A stretch of DNA of 6,117 bases from Cyanobacteria bacterium UBA791. Lineage in GTDB: Bacteria; Cyanobacteriota; Vampirovibrionia; Gastranaerophilales; Gastranaerophilaceae. The stretch covers positions 1 through 6,117 of the forward strand of contig DBIX01000015.1 of the NCBI GenBank assembly GCA_002297005.1, in the 5' to 3' direction. The translations under genes were made by a program, and so were the position numbers. The notes beneath the pieces are model-generated. The model did no database searches, was not told where the DNA came from, and was given only the letters and a program-made list of their open reading frames with translations. Below, one piece after another: positions 4,710 to 6,117 of the stretch (positions are counted from its first letter, which is position 1; every line of letters begins with the position of its first letter).

Positions 4710-5214
4710 ATTCTTTAGTTAAAAATGTCAAAATTTTATCGCCATATTTTTTCTGTTTTAAAAGATTAAATCCATTTATTTCAACATCTTCTGGATGTTC
4801 AACAACACAAATATGAAAATCTGGAACAATTTCTAAAGTTTTTTCATAAACTCCAGCATAATAAGGTGGGTCTATATAGACAACATCATAAAACTTATCT
4901 GTTTTAAATTTTAGAGTATCAATATTGTACAAATCAGGTTTAATACCCAAGGACAAATAATTCTTTTTTATAATCTGGGCAATTTTTCTATCTTTTTCGA
5001 TAACAGTAGCCGTTTTAAACCCTCTTGAAATAGCCTCTAAGCCCATTACACCTGAACCGCCATACATATCAAGAAAAGAGGCATCTTCAAAATCTACATA
5101 AGACTGAAGTACATTAAAAACAGCCATTCTAACCTTGGAAAGAGTTGGTCTTACTAAATCTGTTTCTGGAGCTATAATTTTTTGTCCTTTAAATTTTCCT
5201 GCTGTTATATTCAT
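4708..5214 (-). CDS. rsmD: 16S rRNA (guanine966-N2)-methyltransferase RsmD
   Basis: This 168-residue, SAM-dependent Rossmann-fold methyltransferase should modify G966 of 16S rRNA in the small subunit (E. coli numbering). Evidence is the N-terminal ITAGKFKGQKI pattern, RPTLSKVRMAVFNVL (22-36), the SAM-binding motif FLDMYGGSGVMGLEAISRG (47-65) and the catalytic DPPY (115-118). The length is close to the short end of the family. Two small departures are Met30, where VRE is usual, and MYGGSG where LFAGSG is common. Neither removes a catalytic residue. The ATG (5214-5212) overlaps the upstream recombinase stop by one base (TAATG). GGAG (5225-5222) inside the upstream gene can serve as ribosome-binding site, so coupled translation is likely. 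Confidence 0.93.
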   Translation of the reverse strand: MNITAGKFKGQKIIAPETDLVRPTLSKVRMAVFNVLQSYVDFEDASFLDMYGGSGVMGLEAISRGFKTATVIEKDRKIAQIIKKNYLSLGIKPDLYNIDTLKFKTDKFYDVVYIDPPYYAGVYEKTLEIVPDFHICVVEHPEDVEINGFNLLKQKKYGDKILTFLTKE

Positions 5215-6086
5215 TAACCTGCTCCATTTATTGCAAAATAAACATCTTTCAAACGTTTTTTACTAATATGAGTATAAAGTTGTGTTGTAGAAACATCGCT
5301 GTGACCCAAAAGTTCTTGTACAACTCTTAAGTCTGCACCATTTTCTAACAAATGCGTTGCAAAGCTATGTCGCATTGTGTGAGGTGAAATATTTTTGTGA
5401 AATTTTTCGCCCAATTTATGGATAAAATTATAAATATCCTGTCTTGTTACAAATCTGCCCTCATTATTAACTAAGAAATTTTTTGTATCAAGTCTAAATT
5501 TTTTCAGAATAAAATCTCTTATCTTCAAATAATCCTCAATAGCTGTTGCGGAAATATTATTAAAAGGAACTATTCTTTCTTTTGAACCTTTACCACGAGC
5601 AACAAGATATTTTTGAGATAAATCAAAACTATTTGTCTTTAAGTCAACAAGTTCGCTAACTCGAAGACCTGAACCGTAAAGAAGTTCTAGTTCAACCCTT
5701 TCCAAAGGATTTAAGTCCTCTGCAAGCATTTTTTTTATTTCCTCAACCGATAAAATTTTTGGCAATCTTTGGGGAAGTTTTGGCATTTCTATTGTATCTA
5801 TCGGATTTGAAGTTATTTTTTCGTTCGCACTCAACCATTTATAATACCCTCTCAAGGATGCAATTTTTCTTGAAATACTTGTAGGGTTATAGTGTTTTTC
5901 GTGTAAATCTCTTAAATAAGTATTCACCATTATTCTTGTAATATTTTTTTCATCTGCAGAAAATTTTTCAGAACAAAACTCGATAAATGCCTCAATATCT
6001 CTTCTATATGCATCTATCGTATTTTGAGAAAGACCTCTTTCAACATCAAGAAAGTCTAAATATTCTGATAAATCTTGAATACTCAT
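5214..6086 (-). CDS. xerD: site-specific tyrosine recombinase, XerD-like
   Basis: This 290-residue phage-integrase-family recombinase is of the type that resolves chromosome dimers at dif. The N-terminal SAM-like DNA-binding domain (about 1-100) contains LDVERGLSQNTIDAYRRD. The catalytic domain has all active residues: Arg142 (GSGLRVSELVDL), Lys166 (GKGSKERIVPF), His236 and Arg239 (SPHTMRHSFATHLLENGADL), His262 (LLGHSDVSTTQ) and the nucleophile Tyr271 (LYTH). The HSFATHLLENGADLRVVQELLGHSDVSTTQ region resembles XerD more than XerC, although some phyla use one Xer protein for both roles. It is the first gene of an operon with rsmD. The ATG at 6086 has no Shine-Dalgarno but lies directly after a TATAAT, so a leaderless mRNA is predicted. 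No dif site was seen nearby. Confidence 0.94.
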   Translation of the reverse strand: MSIQDLSEYLDFLDVERGLSQNTIDAYRRDIEAFIEFCSEKFSADEKNITRIMVNTYLRDLHEKHYNPTSISRKIASLRGYYKWLSANEKITSNPIDTIEMPKLPQRLPKILSVEEIKKMLAEDLNPLERVELELLYGSGLRVSELVDLKTNSFDLSQKYLVARGKGSKERIVPFNNISATAIEDYLKIRDFILKKFRLDTKNFLVNNEGRFVTRQDIYNFIHKLGEKFHKNISPHTMRHSFATHLLENGADLRVVQELLGHSDVSTTQLYTHISKKRLKDVYFAINGAG

Positions 6087-6092
6087 ACGTAA

Positions 6093-6098
6093 ATTATA
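6093..6098 (-). promoter_or_regulatory. -10 box of the xerD-rsmD operon, predicted leaderless
   Basis: The minus strand reads TATAAT (6098-6093), then six bases, then the ATG at 6086. That is the usual distance from a -10 box to the transcription start. The -35 would lie at the very edge of or outside the window. Confidence 0.6.
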
Positions 6099-6117
6099 AT
6101 ATTTTTTCTAATTAAAA

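Overview
The window is an AT-rich (about one-third GC by eye) chromosomal segment from a flagellated bacterium. It carries tandem flagellins, a Met-biosynthesis acyltransferase, an exported SpoIID/LytB-type protein, HU, RsmD and a XerD-like recombinase. There is no rRNA, tRNA, CRISPR array or insertion sequence. The gene mix and AT-rich codon use would fit a gut-type non-photosynthetic cyanobacterial relative (Vampirovibrionia/Gastranaerophilales), but that is only a guess. The sequence does not settle the phylum.

Layout. On the minus strand at the left is the N-terminal 125 codons of a flagellin running off the window edge (1-377), preceded by a near-consensus sigma-28 promoter (491-517). 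The 304-base gap 378-681 holds that promoter, a leader with a GGA-loop hairpin, and a GC-rich REP-like palindrome (617-658). A complete second flagellin follows on the same strand (682-1755). Its 331-base upstream gap (1756-2086) holds two successive leaders of the form GGA-loop hairpin, 12 nt, AAAGGAG, start codon. The nearer one serves the flagellin. The farther one serves a 10-codon ORF that also begins Met-Ala-Ile. That gap also has an 8-bp inverted repeat and a sigma-70-type -10 box. Next is metX (minus, GTG start, 2087-3184), divergent from spoIID-like (plus, 3262-4134) across 77 bases with back-to-back -10 boxes. HU (plus, 4330-4602) has its own promoter, a roughly 110-nt leader and a strong terminator. 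The T-tract of that terminator runs into the stop codon of the convergent rsmD. xerD-like and rsmD (minus, 5214-6086 and 4708-5214) form a two-gene operon with a 1-nt stop/start overlap.

How it fits together. The left third is a flagellar filament locus. The two flagellins are 93% identical over the shared 125 residues and 87% identical in DNA, but have different promoters. Both leaders look suited to CsrA-type translational control, as known for hag in Bacillus. The rest is housekeeping: methionine synthesis, cell-envelope processing, nucleoid structure, 16S rRNA methylation and chromosome dimer resolution. Two genes (spoIID-like and xerD-like) have a TATAAT placed so close to the ATG, with no Shine-Dalgarno sequence, that leaderless mRNAs are predicted.
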